From positions 1 through 64,000 of the forward strand of contig NZ_CAJHAR010000014.1 in the NCBI RefSeq assembly GCF_904846415.1: 64,000 nt of DNA, read 5' to 3'. Shown here in pieces: positions 48,591-58,719 of this stretch. The notes below the pieces were generated by a model. The model was not told the origin of the DNA. It searched no databases and saw only the letters and a list, made by a program, of their open reading frames with translations. Position numbers and translations under genes: made by a program. How positions within the stretch are numbered: the stretch's first letter is position 1; each line of letters opens with the position of its first letter. Origin of the DNA: Psychrobacter piscatorii. GTDB taxonomy: Bacteria > Pseudomonadota > Gammaproteobacteria > Pseudomonadales > Moraxellaceae.

Positions 48591-49132
48591 AATAAAATAA
48601 TCCTACGGCCGAACACATACGGCTAAATATGACAAGCAAAACGATACTATGCCTGAAGTAAATGAAGATATTGACTCACAAAAACGTAGCAAATATTTAC
48701 TACCTGAGACTATTATTACTCATACAGCTTGCTATGATAATAAACAAACTAAAGGGCGCTGACAGTATATAAGGTCGATACAAGAAAATATAAGGTTAAT
48801 CTAACTTAATATATGAGGAACCGCTTATTCAGCTCTTCCAAGTAACTCAATAAGTGTTAGCATTATATCGATCACGATGACGGTTTTTAATACATTAACT
48901 TTTCATCAATTGAGAACTGCTTCAACCGTGATAAACATCAAAACTCGTATTCGAAATGAGATAGAATCTCATCGTAACCTATTGTAAACACGACAATAAT
49001 TATTGTAACGGCAATATTCTTCTATTGGAATGTTTTTATTGCTTTTTTATGCAAAAACTTGCGTCACTCGCCCCTTTAATACTGTCATATCAAATATCAT
49101 CACATTTAGTAGAGATTTAACACAGGAATATT
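48591..49132. other. Intergenic region between the BLUF gene and the GNAT-nitrilase gene
   Basis: About 540 AT-rich bases separate two divergent genes. I see no gene, hairpin or repeat of note. CAGGAATATT precedes the rightward ATG. Confidence 0.55.
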
Positions 49133-50770
49133 ATGAGCAAAATTGAAAAATTAGACGACCTTCACCTGACGATCGCTGAGATCAAGAAAAAAGACTACCC
49201 ACAACTAAAAGAACTGATGGACCGCGTCTATGCAAACCTAGGTGGTGCTTGGTCTAAGACGACCATTCATACTTTGATTGATGCGTTTCCTGAAGGTCAG
49301 ATTGCAATGTTTGACCATGATCAATTGATTGGTATTGTACTGTCCATGCGTGTCGATTATGCAAAGTTTTCCAACCCGCATACCTATGATGATTTGATCG
49401 GGCAAAAAGAAATTATCCGCGACAATCCTGAAGGCGACGCCATTTATGGTCTAGACGCACTGATTGATCCTGAATATCGTGGCTATCGCCTTGGTCGTCG
49501 CCTTTATGACGCCCGAAAAGAGCTGTGTCGTCAGTTAAACTACCGCGCTATTTTGGCTGGTGGCCGCATCCCTAACTATCATAACCACCAAGACTTGAGC
49601 CCAGGCGAGTATATTGATGCCGTTGAGAGCCGCGAAATTCACGACTCTGCATTGTCTTTTCAGTTGTCAAACGGGTTTATCGTCAAGCGTATCTTGACCG
49701 CTTACCTACCAGATGACAAACAATCTAAAGGGTTTGCTACCTTGCTTGAGTGGTCAAATATCTACTATGAGCCAAAAGACTATAAGCCCAACACACGCAA
49801 ATCTGAGGTGCGTATTGGTGGTATTCAGTGGCAAATGCGCGAAGTCGAGTCACCTGAAGAGCTACTACAACAGGTCGAGTTTTTCGTTGATATCATGGCT
49901 GATTACAACTCAGACTTTGCTTGTTTACCAGAGTTCTTTAACGCACCGTTGATGGGTCTATGCGAAGAAACCGATCAAAATATCGCCATTCGCTTTTTGG
50001 CAGGTTATACCGAATGGTTCAAAAATGAGATTTCGCATTTGGCCGTCAGTTATAACGTCAACGTCATTACAGGCTCTATGCCATTCTTAGACGAAGACGA
50101 TACCTTATACAATGTCAGCTACTTGTGTCGCCGTGATGGTACGGTTGAAGAGCAACGTAAAATCCATATCACGCCGCATGAGCGTAGCGCTTGGGTCATC
50201 GAAGGTGGTGACGAGGTCAAAGTATTTGATACTGATGCTGGTCGTATCGGTATCTTGGTCTGTTATGACGTTGAGTTCCCTGAACTTGCACGCCTATTAG
50301 CACTTGATGACATGGATATTTTGTTCGTGCCTTTCTGGACAGATACCAAAAACGGCTATTTGCGTGTGCGTCACTGTGCTCAAGCACGTGCGATTGAAAA
50401 CGAATGCTATGTAATGATCTGCGGCTCGGTAGGCAACTTGCCACAAGTCGAAAGTTTAGATATTCAGTACGCACAGTCGTCGATTTTTTCACCGTCAGAT
50501 TTTGCATTCCCACATGATGCGATTATGGCAGAAACCACCGCCAATACCGAAATGGTATTTTTCTCAGATGTGAACTTAGACAAGCTGACTCACGTTCGTC
50601 ACGAAGGCTCAGTACATAACTTGATTGACCGCCGTGATGACTTATTTAGCTTAAAATGGAAACGTAAATCTAAAATTCCTGCAAGCAAATTAAGTGACGA
50701 AGAACGCCGTGAAAACTCAGGCAGTGTGCTTATCGGTGATCCATTACAGAATCGTGCGCAAAAGCCATAG
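49133..50770 (+). CDS. GNAT acetyltransferase fused to carbon-nitrogen hydrolase
   Basis: The 545-residue protein joins a GNAT domain (about 12-200, acetyl-CoA motif DPEYRGYRLGRRLYDARKEL) to a nitrilase-superfamily domain (about 225-520) with a full catalytic triad: Glu267 (CLPEFFNAPL), Lys343 (EQRKIHITPHE) and Cys377 (ILVCYDVEFPELARLL). The nitrilase part hydrolyses an amide, but the substrate is unknown. The two activities on one chain suggest transfer or removal of acyl groups on one amine metabolite or side-product. The fusion occurs in various proteobacteria. It is a single gene with its own terminator. Confidence 0.92.
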   Translation: MSKIEKLDDLHLTIAEIKKKDYPQLKELMDRVYANLGGAWSKTTIHTLIDAFPEGQIAMFDHDQLIGIVLSMRVDYAKFSNPHTYDDLIGQKEIIRDNPEGDAIYGLDALIDPEYRGYRLGRRLYDARKELCRQLNYRAILAGGRIPNYHNHQDLSPGEYIDAVESREIHDSALSFQLSNGFIVKRILTAYLPDDKQSKGFATLLEWSNIYYEPKDYKPNTRKSEVRIGGIQWQMREVESPEELLQQVEFFVDIMADYNSDFACLPEFFNAPLMGLCEETDQNIAIRFLAGYTEWFKNEISHLAVSYNVNVITGSMPFLDEDDTLYNVSYLCRRDGTVEEQRKIHITPHERSAWVIEGGDEVKVFDTDAGRIGILVCYDVEFPELARLLALDDMDILFVPFWTDTKNGYLRVRHCAQARAIENECYVMICGSVGNLPQVESLDIQYAQSSIFSPSDFAFPHDAIMAETTANTEMVFFSDVNLDKLTHVRHEGSVHNLIDRRDDLFSLKWKRKSKIPASKLSDEERRENSGSVLIGDPLQNRAQKP

Positions 50771-50814
50771 TTGGTTGTGTGCGCTTGACATAATGACTTA
50801 AGAGTAAACTTCAT

Positions 50815-50847
50815 AAATAAAACGGCTGAATCTCAGCCGTTTATTTT
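50815..50847 (+). terminator. Terminator after the GNAT-nitrilase gene
   Basis: AAATAAAACGGCTGA pairs with TCAGCCGTTTATTT on a three-base loop, followed by T-rich sequence. Confidence 0.9.
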
Positions 50848-50906
50848 TATCTGATACCTGTTAAATTTTTGCTCAATAAAAATATCTAAACTAAAAAGCC
50901 AACGCC

Positions 50907-51455
50907 ATGACGACTGATCTGGATCAAAAAGACATCAAATCAAAAAAGCAGCTAAAGCAGAAAGTAATTTCGCTAATTAAAACGGTTGCGCTATACGCTT
51001 TGATGTTTGTCGTAATCTATAGCGCGGTCAATTGGTGGCGACAGCCTATCATGCCTGCCAGCCCTCAGCTACAACTGACCGATTACCAAGGGCAAACTAT
51101 CGACTTGGCAGCGATGAGTCATGAGCAGCCGACGCTGGTATACTTCTGGGGTACGTGGTGTTCCGTCTGTAGCTTTACCTCGCCCACCATCAATAAACTA
51201 GCAGCAGATAACTATCCCGTTGTCACTATCGCCGTACAGTCAGGCTCAAACCAAGAGCTACGCAGCTACCTCGATCAGCATCAGTTTGACTTCACCGCGA
51301 TAAATGACCAAGAAGGTGATATCTTTGCAGATTGGCAAGGACAAGTCACACCATCTTATGTGGTATTAGAGAATGGTAAGATGACACAAGGATTGACAGG
51401 CATTCAACCACTTTGGTCATTAAAGCTGCGACTTTGGCTATCTTCTGTTTTTTAG
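50907..51455 (+). CDS. Membrane-anchored thioredoxin-fold disulfide protein
   Basis: An N-terminal hydrophobic segment (about 27-46) anchors a periplasmic thioredoxin domain with the motif WGTWCSVCSFTSPTINKLA (Cys85, Cys88) and the cis-Pro loop VTPSYVV. It resembles protein disulfide oxidoreductases of the ScsD/TlpA group, which reduce or reshuffle disulfides on exported proteins. The 182-residue length is typical. No dsbD or scs neighbours are present. The physiological partner is unknown. Confidence 0.88.
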   Translation: MTTDLDQKDIKSKKQLKQKVISLIKTVALYALMFVVIYSAVNWWRQPIMPASPQLQLTDYQGQTIDLAAMSHEQPTLVYFWGTWCSVCSFTSPTINKLAADNYPVVTIAVQSGSNQELRSYLDQHQFDFTAINDQEGDIFADWQGQVTPSYVVLENGKMTQGLTGIQPLWSLKLRLWLSSVF

Positions 51456-51903
51456 TCATTAACTGATGTCTTATATTCAATAAATAAACACTTATAAGCA
51501 ACCAGCATATGATTTAATAGATGACCTTGTATGTAGATAAAAGCGCGACCTTAGACAAAATAAGTCCGATACTGCACAGCTCTTTTTACCCTACCCTTTT
51601 TGTCATATAATAGCTGCCGATCTAAATATTTTCTTGAATTATTTTTACTAGCATATTTTCTGTTGCAATCGTCTCGTTACCATTTATTATTGACGTAACT
51701 ATTTGCGGACTAATGAGCGACAATGAGTATTTATTGACATGACGGTTGATAAACCGACTATCATGAGCAATATACCTACTATTAGTAATTAAGCATTATC
51801 AACACAGCGTAACCCTCAGTACTATATTGAAATACATTGAACATCGAGCCTTGTAGCCGGTTTTAACCGACACACAAACCTACCTTTTAAAAAGATACCT
51901 TCT
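51456..51903. other. Intergenic region upstream of ileS
   Basis: These 448 bases hold no gene. A perfect TATAAT (51606-51611) with a poor -35 TTTTTA (51583-51588) could be the ileS promoter, giving a long leader of about 290 bases. No T-box-like structure is apparent, and ribF, which often precedes ileS, is absent. Confidence 0.5.
51583..51611 (+). promoter_or_regulatory. Candidate ileS promoter
   Basis: The -10 TATAAT is perfect; the -35 at 17 bases upstream is only T-rich. Confidence 0.35.
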
Positions 51904-54765
51904 ATGACTGATAAAAGCACTGACACACCAAGCCAAGATTACAAAGACACGCTGAATCTTGCGGATACACCATTTGCAATGCGCGCAAACCTTGCCAAAC
52001 GCGAGCCAGATTGGTTGGCTGCTTGGGAAGCGGATGACGTGTACGGTAAAATTCGTCAGGCGCGTGCTGGTGCGACTAAGTATATTTTGCACGATGGCCC
52101 TCCATACGCCAACGGTCAGATTCACTTGGGTCACGCAGTCAATAAAGTACTAAAAGACATTATTGTAAAATCAAAAACCTTGTCAGGATTTGATGCGCCT
52201 TATGTCCCTGGTTGGGACTGTCATGGTCTGCCAATCGAACAAAAAGTCGAAGCCAAGGTCGGTAAAGTGGGTCAAAAAGTGTCTGCTACCGAATTTCGCG
52301 GTCTATGCCGTGAATATGCGAGCACGCAGATTGAACTGCAAAAAGCAGACTTTAAGCGTCTAGGCGTATTTGGCGATTGGGACAACCCTTATCTGACCAT
52401 GAACTTCCATCAAGAAGCCAACATCGTACGCGCGCTTGCCAAGATCTATGACAATGGTCATGTGACTCGCGGTATGAAGCCAGTTAACTGGTGCTTGGAC
52501 TGTAGCTCTGCTCTCGCAGAAGCTGAAGTCGAATACCAAGACAAAGTCTCTGACGCCATCTATGTCAGCTTTGATGTGCTCGGTACGGACAAAGTGACCG
52601 CATTGGCAGATATCGCAGACAACATCGCTGCGGTTATCTGGACGACCACGCCGTGGACACTGCCTGCTAACCAAGCCATCTCAGTACATCCTGAGCATGA
52701 CTATAGCGTGGTTGCGACCGAAAAAGGCAACCTGCTACTAGCAGCTGATCTTGTAGAAACTGCGTTGAGTGAGCTGAAATTAGAAAATAATGGCATCTTA
52801 GCGACCGTATCAGGCAGTGAGCTTGAAGGATTGAGCGCTCAGCATCCACTGATTGAAGACCGTCAAGTACCACTCATCTTGGGCGATCACGTGACCACCG
52901 ATAGTGGTACTGGTCTGGTACATACTGCACCCGGTCATGGTCTTGACGATTATATCGTGGGTCTAAAATACAACTTACCAGTGGAAAACCCAGTGAGCGG
53001 TACGGGCGTTTATTTAGACAGTGCTGCGGTATTTGCTGGTGAACACATCTATAAAGCCAATCCAAAAATCATCGCTGCCTTACATGAGAACGGCCATTTA
53101 ATCAGCCATACCAAAATTGAACATAGCTATCCGCATTGCTGGCGTCACAAGTCGCCGATTATTTTCCGTGCGACCCCGCAGTGGTTTATCAATATGGAAA
53201 CCAAAGGCTTACGTGCTCGTGCGCTTGCTGATATCCCTACAGTCAACTGGACACCAGCATGGGGACAAAACCGCATCGAAGCCATGATGACGGGTCGCCC
53301 TGACTGGTGTATCTCACGTCAACGTACGTGGGGCGTGCCCATCACTTTCTTTACGCACAAAGAAACGGGCGAGCTGCATCCAAACACGCTTGAGCTGATG
53401 GAAACTGCCGCGCAAAAAATCAATGAGGGCGGTGTTGAAGCGTGGTTTGATGCTAGCTGCGAGGATTTCTTAGGTAGTGAAGCAGCTGATTACGACAAAG
53501 CAACGGACACATTGGACGTTTGGTTTGACTCAGGCACAACGCATTTCGCCGTACTTGAGCAACGCGATGAATTGACCAACCCAGCTGACATGTATTTAGA
53601 AGGCTCTGATCAGCATCGTGGCTGGTTCCAGACGTCATTACTGACGTCGGAAGCCATGTATGAGCGCCCACCGTTTAAGCAAGTATTGACCCATGGTTTT
53701 GTGGTCGATGAAAACGGTCGCAAAATGAGTAAGTCACTGGGCAATATCATCACACCGCAAGAAGAGATCAACAAAACGGGCGCGGATATGCTACGCCTAT
53801 GGATTGCATCTAGCGATTATCGCTATGAGATGAGCGCCGGTAAAGCATCATTTAAAGGGGCAATAGATCAATATCGCCGTATCCGTAACACACTACGCTT
53901 CTTACTTGCCAATACCGATGACTTTGATCCAGCGACTGACAGCATTGATATCAATGAATTGGTCAGCCTTGATAAATTCATCATTGAGCGCGCGCAAACC
54001 GTGCAAGCACAAATCATGAGCGCTTATGATGCGATGGACTTTCACCAAGTCACCCAGCATGTGACGGCGTTCTGTTCGCAGGACTTGGGTAGCTTCTATT
54101 TAGATATCATTAAAGATCGTCAGTACACCACGCAGGCAAATGGACAGCCGCGTCGCTCTGCACAGACGGCCATCTATCACATCACTCATGCACTGATTCG
54201 CTGGATCACACCGATCTTATCATTCACGGCTCAAGAGGCTTGGGAAGTGCTGAACCAACGTGAGGCTGATAAAGGTGGCTACGTGTTTACTCAAGAGTGG
54301 TACGAGTTCCCAGCATTTGAGCTAAGCGCCATCAGCAATCATGACTGGCAGCGTATTATGTTTGCCAAAGACATGGTAAACAAGCATATCGAAACCGCAC
54401 GTGGCGAAAAAATCATCAATGCCAACTTATCTGCCGATGTGAGCCTATACGCTGACGGTGCAATGTATGAAAGTCTAGCCAAGCTTGATGAAGAACTGCG
54501 CTTTGTACTCATCACTAGTAACGCAGAACTAAAGCCAATGAGCGAAGCACCTACTGATAGCACCGTACAAGCAGATGAAGCGACCAAAACGAATACAGAA
54601 GAGGCTGTAGACCTAGTGGTACAAGTTAGCGCTGCCACTGGTACTAAGTGTGTACGCTGCTGGCATATCCGTGATGATATCGGCACGGATAGCGCCCATC
54701 CTGAGCTATGCGCGCGCTGCATGACTAATGTCAGTGGCGATGGCGAGGTGCGTCACTATGCCTAA
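51904..54765 (+). CDS. ileS: Isoleucyl-tRNA synthetase
   Basis: Class I synthetase that charges tRNA-Ile. The HIGH motif is HLGH (His74) in [16 protein letters not shown], the KMSKS motif is KMSKS (607-611), and the editing domain CP1 has [15 protein letters not shown]-terminal zinc finger (CVRCWH, CARC) is present. The 953-residue length is near E. coli IleS (938). The GGAC-type start context is weak, but the ATG at 51904 is the natural one. It overlaps lspA by eight bases at the 3' end. Confidence 0.97.
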   Translation: MTDKSTDTPSQDYKDTLNLADTPFAMRANLAKREPDWLAAWEADDVYGKIRQARAGATKYILHDGPPYANGQIHLGHAVNKVLKDIIVKSKTLSGFDAPYVPGWDCHGLPIEQKVEAKVGKVGQKVSATEFRGLCREYASTQIELQKADFKRLGVFGDWDNPYLTMNFHQEANIVRALAKIYDNGHVTRGMKPVNWCLDCSSALAEAEVEYQDKVSDAIYVSFDVLGTDKVTALADIADNIAAVIWTTTPWTLPANQAISVHPEHDYSVVATEKGNLLLAADLVETALSELKLENNGILATVSGSELEGLSAQHPLIEDRQVPLILGDHVTTDSGTGLVHTAPGHGLDDYIVGLKYNLPVENPVSGTGVYLDSAAVFAGEHIYKANPKIIAALHENGHLISHTKIEHSYPHCWRHKSPIIFRATPQWFINMETKGLRARALADIPTVNWTPAWGQNRIEAMMTGRPDWCISRQRTWGVPITFFTHKETGELHPNTLELMETAAQKINEGGVEAWFDASCEDFLGSEAADYDKATDTLDVWFDSGTTHFAVLEQRDELTNPADMYLEGSDQHRGWFQTSLLTSEAMYERPPFKQVLTHGFVVDENGRKMSKSLGNIITPQEEINKTGADMLRLWIASSDYRYEMSAGKASFKGAIDQYRRIRNTLRFLLANTDDFDPATDSIDINELVSLDKFIIERAQTVQAQIMSAYDAMDFHQVTQHVTAFCSQDLGSFYLDIIKDRQYTTQANGQPRRSAQTAIYHITHALIRWITPILSFTAQEAWEVLNQREADKGGYVFTQEWYEFPAFELSAISNHDWQRIMFAKDMVNKHIETARGEKIINANLSADVSLYADGAMYESLAKLDEELRFVLITSNAELKPMSEAPTDSTVQADEATKTNTEEAVDLVVQVSAATGTKCVRCWHIRDDIGTDSAHPELCARCMTNVSGDGEVRHYA

Positions 54766-55402
54766 CCCAACAGACTCATCTGACAGCCAGCACAATAAGC
54801 CGTCGCAAGCTGAAGTCGATAAATCGCCTCAGCCTGCTCATGCGACTACAGGTAGCTCGACCACACCTAGAAGTCGATTGACCAAGACACCAAAGATGGC
54901 AGCTAACGGTAGTCGTGCTTTTATGTGGTATGCGCTGGCGCTGATTATCATTGTCATTGACCAGTGGACGAAGTGGCTGGCTGAAACCAAGCTGACCTTT
55001 CATGATCCAGTGCCAGTGATCGAGCCATTTCTCAACTGGACACTCGCTTATAATTACGGCGCAGCATTTAGCTTTTTGGCAGATGCTGGCGGTTGGCAGA
55101 AGTGGTTTTTTTCAGGGCTCGCATTACTCATGTCGCTATTTTTGATTATCTATTTACTCAAAGCGCCTCGCAAAGCCACGCTACTCTCGCTTGGACTTGC
55201 CATGGTATTGGGCGGTGCGCTTGGTAATTTGATCGATCGCTTGCTACATGGTCATGTGATTGACTTTATTCATGTGCATTATGCTGATGTTTGGCATTAT
55301 CCGATTTTTAATATCGCAGATATTGGGATTTCTCTCGGGGTTGTACTGATTGTCATCGATATGCTGTTTTTGGAAAAGAAGCGTGAAATGCCACAATCAT
55401 AA
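54758..55402 (+). CDS. lspA: Lipoprotein signal peptidase II with N-terminal extension
   Basis: LspA cleaves the signal peptide of prolipoproteins in the inner membrane, the target step for the lipoproteins at 30429 and 56381. Four hydrophobic helices carry the catalytic Asp160 ([14 protein letters not shown]) and Asp188 ([11 protein letters not shown]). A hydrophilic, Ser/Thr/Gln-rich extension of about 55 residues precedes the first helix, giving 214 residues against about 165 usual. The ATG at 54758 overlaps the ileS stop; GGCGAGG lies upstream. It ends in a strong terminator. Confidence 0.95.
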   Translation: MPNPTDSSDSQHNKPSQAEVDKSPQPAHATTGSSTTPRSRLTKTPKMAANGSRAFMWYALALIIIVIDQWTKWLAETKLTFHDPVPVIEPFLNWTLAYNYGAAFSFLADAGGWQKWFFSGLALLMSLFLIIYLLKAPRKATLLSLGLAMVLGGALGNLIDRLLHGHVIDFIHVHYADVWHYPIFNIADIGISLGVVLIVIDMLFLEKKREMPQS

Positions 55403-55429
55403 TTCTAAATAGTATTATTACTTATAAAT

Positions 55430-55467
55430 AAAAAGGTGGGTTACGCAGTCGTAACCCACCTTTTTTT
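55430..55467 (+). terminator. Intrinsic terminator of ileS-lspA
   Basis: AAAAAGGTGGGTTACG pairs with CGTAACCCACCTTTTT on a four-base loop, then T-run. Confidence 0.95.
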
Positions 55468-55544
55468 GTCTTCTATTTTATTTATTTTTATATACGTCGA
55501 TGCTACTAATCATTGCGGTATCTGTATCGTTCTTATAGCAAAAA

Positions 55545-56204
55545 TCATAATAAGTTTGTCACAGTCTCTAGTCCGCCACCTGCCAATAAAAATAGCAAGC
55601 CTGCCATATTAATGACAACGGTCAAATAATAAGTGACACGAAACTCAGGCTTTTGTGATTTGTGCCGCAGATACGTCTGAGCCAATAGCGCCCCTACCCA
55701 ACCGCCAAGCGCGCTTAGTATATGCAATGTAGACTCAGGTGTACGCCAGTCGCCACTTTGGGCAGCAGCTTTGTCTTTGGCATAAATCCCATAAGTGATA
55801 ATTCCTAATACTATATACCAACCGATCACTAGCCAACTCAGTTTATCTGTTACTACTAATAAAATTAAGACACCATAAAAAGCCAGTCCAAGGAACGAAC
55901 GTTTCTTTTGTCCTGCTTCAAACTCCGCTTGATGGCTACGTCTTTGGTTGCGCTGACGGATTTGCTGATTTTTTTGTGCCATTTTTTGCTTTACAAAACC
56001 AAGTTCTTGTACTTGCGTGGCTCGTCTGCGCCCTTCTGCATCTTGTCCAATACTAAAGACGACTTGCTCGCCAACATCAGGACGGCGCTGCGCTCTAAAC
56101 TCACTCACATGAAAGAAAACAGACTCACCCGCTTCAGTTTCAATAAAGCCAAACCCTTTATCGTCCTGCCATTTTTTGACAGTGCCCTGCTGCCGATTAT
56201 CCAT
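55545..56204 (-). CDS. Cold-shock domain fused to DUF1294 membrane domain
   Basis: The N-terminus (about 4-68) is a cold-shock nucleic-acid-binding domain with KGFGFIETEAGESVFFHVSEF. A basic Gln/Arg-rich linker (about 75-100) leads to a DUF1294 domain with about four hydrophobic segments and DKAAAQSGDWRTPESTLHILSALGG, its family signature. The protein would place RNA- or DNA-binding at the membrane; its role is unknown. I chose the ATG at 56204 because AAGGTAGG precedes it. It lies between lspA and fkpB, on the other strand. Confidence 0.88.
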   Translation of the reverse strand: MDNRQQGTVKKWQDDKGFGFIETEAGESVFFHVSEFRAQRRPDVGEQVVFSIGQDAEGRRRATQVQELGFVKQKMAQKNQQIRQRNQRRSHQAEFEAGQKKRSFLGLAFYGVLILLVVTDKLSWLVIGWYIVLGIITYGIYAKDKAAAQSGDWRTPESTLHILSALGGWVGALLAQTYLRHKSQKPEFRVTYYLTVVINMAGLLFLLAGGGLETVTNLL

Positions 56205-56315
56205 ACCTACCTTCTCATAATCATTTTGAAATAAAACAAATATAGTCATAACATAATCGTACTCAGGTGAGTAGCTGATTCAATAGTATCGATTATAAAG
56301 GATTACTTTTACCAT

Positions 56316-56348
56316 AAAAAAAGCTGAGAAAATATTCTCAGCTTTTTT
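56316..56348 (-). terminator. Terminator after the small lipoprotein gene
   Basis: AAAAAGCTGAGAA pairs with TTCTCAGCTTTTT on a four-base loop and reads leftward into a T-run. Confidence 0.9.
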
Positions 56349-56380
56349 ATCCTACTACTTGTTATATTTTTGACATAACA

Positions 56381-56698
56381 TTAGCTACATTTTTTCTGCT
56401 CATAAAGTTTATTTAAGTTCTCACGGCGTTCTTTGGCTGCTTCAATCGCCTCTTCCGTATTAGAGTAAGTGCCGATCAATGCAGGCCAGAATAATACGGC
56501 AGCAGCTACATTTTTACCAGTCACTTTACGTTCAGCACGTGCTTCTTTTTCAAACTGTTCAGCTTCTTCAATTTCGCCAAGAATTTGTTGGCATGATAAA
56601 TTAACATCACTTACTTTCTTAGTCTGTACGACATGTGGAGTCGCACAACCTTGTGCTAATAATGCAAATACACCAATTACCAAAATAGCTTTTTTCAT
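56381..56698 (-). CDS. Small lipoprotein
   Basis: The 105-residue product starts MKKAILVIGVFALLAQGCATPHVV with a lipobox AQGC and Cys18 as lipidation site. The mature part is charged and helical (EEAEQFEKEARAERK), with a hydrophobic stretch near 57-68 and Cys near both ends. Such small proteins resemble envelope lipoproteins of unknown function with a metal or coiled-coil role, but no family is recognised. A GAGATGACT precedes the ATG. Confidence 0.78.
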   Translation of the reverse strand: MKKAILVIGVFALLAQGCATPHVVQTKKVSDVNLSCQQILGEIEEAEQFEKEARAERKVTGKNVAAAVLFWPALIGTYSNTEEAIEAAKERRENLNKLYEQKKCS

Positions 56699-56981
56699 AG
56701 TCATCTCAAAGTTGTTAAATTAAATACAATTAGATATAAATGGCTTGTTAACGAAGAGTAAACATTTATATACATTTTAGAAACTTAAGTCAACTTAAAT
56801 TTACCTTTTGACAGAAAAAATTGAATTTTAGTCGGTTTTTGAGATTTTCCTATCTACGTTTTTATACTACTCTCTGATATAACAGCATGTAATATAGTGA
56901 CTATGCTAGACTATTTGTCTACTAAAAATACAGCTGCAAATACTAACGTATCAACTATAATTTATAAAAGAAATAGCCATT

Positions 56982-57479
56982 ATGACCCAATCTCAATTTA
57001 TTAATCCAAACGAAGACACGCGTATCACTCACGGTAGCCTTGTTAAGCTACACTTCGAAGTCTCACTAGAAAACGGTACCATCATCGACTCGACCTTTAA
57101 TCGTGATGCGCCTGTATCATTGACTATCGGTGATGAGAGTTTGTTACCTGGTTTTGAGCAAGTACTGATGAACCTACGCGCCGGTGACACTCGTACTGCG
57201 CACCTTGAACCAGAGCAAGCATTTGGTGAGTGGAATCCTGAAAACATCCAACACTTTAGTCGTACTCAGTTTGCACTCGTCGCTGACAACCCAGAGATTG
57301 GTATGATGGTTGAGTTCGAAGACAAAGGCAAAAACACCCTGCCCGGTACGATCAGCGCCATCGATGAGGACCAAGTCGAAGTAGACTTCAACCATCCACT
57401 GGCAGGACAAGACGTGCTATTCAAAGTAAAAGTCTTTAAGGTCACACCGCCTGGTGTTACTGGTATCCAATTGATGTAA
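56982..57479 (+). CDS. fkpB: FKBP-type peptidyl-prolyl isomerase (SlpA type)
   Basis: The 165-residue protein has the FKBP fold with an inserted IF chaperone domain as in SlpA/FkpB: HFEVSLENGTIIDSTF, the bulge LPGFEQVLMNLRAGD, the insertion with PEQAFGEWNPENIQHFSR, and VDFNHPLAGQDVLFKVKV. It assists folding by cis-trans prolyl isomerisation and chaperoning. In E. coli fkpB sits beside lspA and ispH; here it lies near lspA with two leftward genes in between, and ispH is not in the window. Confidence 0.93.
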   Translation: MTQSQFINPNEDTRITHGSLVKLHFEVSLENGTIIDSTFNRDAPVSLTIGDESLLPGFEQVLMNLRAGDTRTAHLEPEQAFGEWNPENIQHFSRTQFALVADNPEIGMMVEFEDKGKNTLPGTISAIDEDQVEVDFNHPLAGQDVLFKVKVFKVTPPGVTGIQLM

Positions 57480-57543
57480 ATATCAATAAGTACAACCCTT
57501 CTAAAAATAAATATCGATAAAAACAGTCAAAAAGGAGACTTGC

Positions 57544-58584
57544 ATGCAGTATCAAAATTTACCGCAACTCGATGAAAAAGTATCTAAGATCTGTCTAGGT
57601 ACGATGACTTGGGGTCAGCAAAACAATGAAGCTGAGGCTCATGAGCAAATGGACATGGCACTCTCTGAAGGTGTGAACTTTTGGGATACTGCCGAAATGT
57701 ATCCGTCACCACCAGACAAAGATAAACAGGGTGATACCGAACGATTCATGGGTACTTGGTTTGATAAAACCAAACAGCGTGACAAAGTGATCCTTGCTAG
57801 TAAAATATCACCAATGGACTTTTTGCGTGATGGTCAAACACGCTTTAACGCGCAGCATATCAGCAGCGCTATTGACGGCAACCTTGAGCGTCTACAAACT
57901 GATTATATTGATATTTATCAGCTGCATTGGCCTGAGCGTAAAACAAACTTTTTTGGTCAGCGCGGCTATACAGAAGACATGGCAGCGCAGTCAGTAGATG
58001 ACTTAACGCCATTTCTAGAGACCATTCAGGCTCTGAACGACGAGATCAAAAAAGGTCGCATTCGTGCTTATGGCTTATCAAACGATACCGCATGGGGTCT
58101 CATGCGCTACTTATGGGAAGCGGATAAAAACGGCTTGATCGCGCCTATCACGGTACAGAACCCATATAGTCTGTTGAATCGCTTATACGAAGTTGGTATG
58201 GCTGAGATAGCACATCGCGAAAACGTCGGGCTACTTGCTTACTCGCCACTTGGTTTTGGCGTATTGTCTGGTAAATACCTCGATGGCAAGCGTCCAGATG
58301 GCGCACGCTTGACGATGTATGATCGCTTCGCCCGTTACACCAATGAGCAAGCGGTATCAGCGACCGAGCAATATGCAAAGATCGCCGCTGATGCTGGGTT
58401 AGATATGGCGCAAATGTCATTGGCTTTTGTCAATTCGCGTCATTTTGTCACCAGCAATATCATTGGCGCGACGACAACCGAACAGCTCAAATCGAACATT
58501 GATAGTGTCAATGTGGAGCTAACGACAGATGTATTGGAAGCGATTGAAGCGGTACACGCGCAGCACCCTAACCCATCCCCTTAG
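57544..58584 (+). CDS. tas: Aldo/keto reductase, Tas type
   Basis: An NADPH-dependent aldo/keto reductase of 346 residues, AKR family, with the catalytic Tyr and Asp in NFWDTAEMYPSPP, Lys in VILASKIS, and the His of YIDIYQLHWPERKT. The C-terminal IGATTTEQLKSNIDSV forms the NADP phosphate-binding loop. Similarity to Tas of E. coli is close. AAAAGGAGA precedes the ATG. The substrate is unknown. It ends at a terminator shared with plsC. Confidence 0.92.
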   Translation: MQYQNLPQLDEKVSKICLGTMTWGQQNNEAEAHEQMDMALSEGVNFWDTAEMYPSPPDKDKQGDTERFMGTWFDKTKQRDKVILASKISPMDFLRDGQTRFNAQHISSAIDGNLERLQTDYIDIYQLHWPERKTNFFGQRGYTEDMAAQSVDDLTPFLETIQALNDEIKKGRIRAYGLSNDTAWGLMRYLWEADKNGLIAPITVQNPYSLLNRLYEVGMAEIAHRENVGLLAYSPLGFGVLSGKYLDGKRPDGARLTMYDRFARYTNEQAVSATEQYAKIAADAGLDMAQMSLAFVNSRHFVTSNIIGATTTEQLKSNIDSVNVELTTDVLEAIEAVHAQHPNPSP

Positions 58585-58639
58585 TTAGTTCTAGATCAGC
58601 TGTCTATAAATTGATGCACTCGCACTTGTTATAGACAAA

Positions 58640-58687
58640 AAAAAGGCGCAAATCGCAGTCATATAACTCGCGATTTGCGCCTTTTTA
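58640..58687. terminator. Bidirectional terminator
   Basis: AAAAAGGCGCAAATCGC pairs with GCGATTTGCGCCTTTTT around a 13-base loop between two convergent genes. Confidence 0.93.
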
Positions 58688-58719
58688 TTAACTAAGCTGG
58701 CTTAACTATATATAACCAA

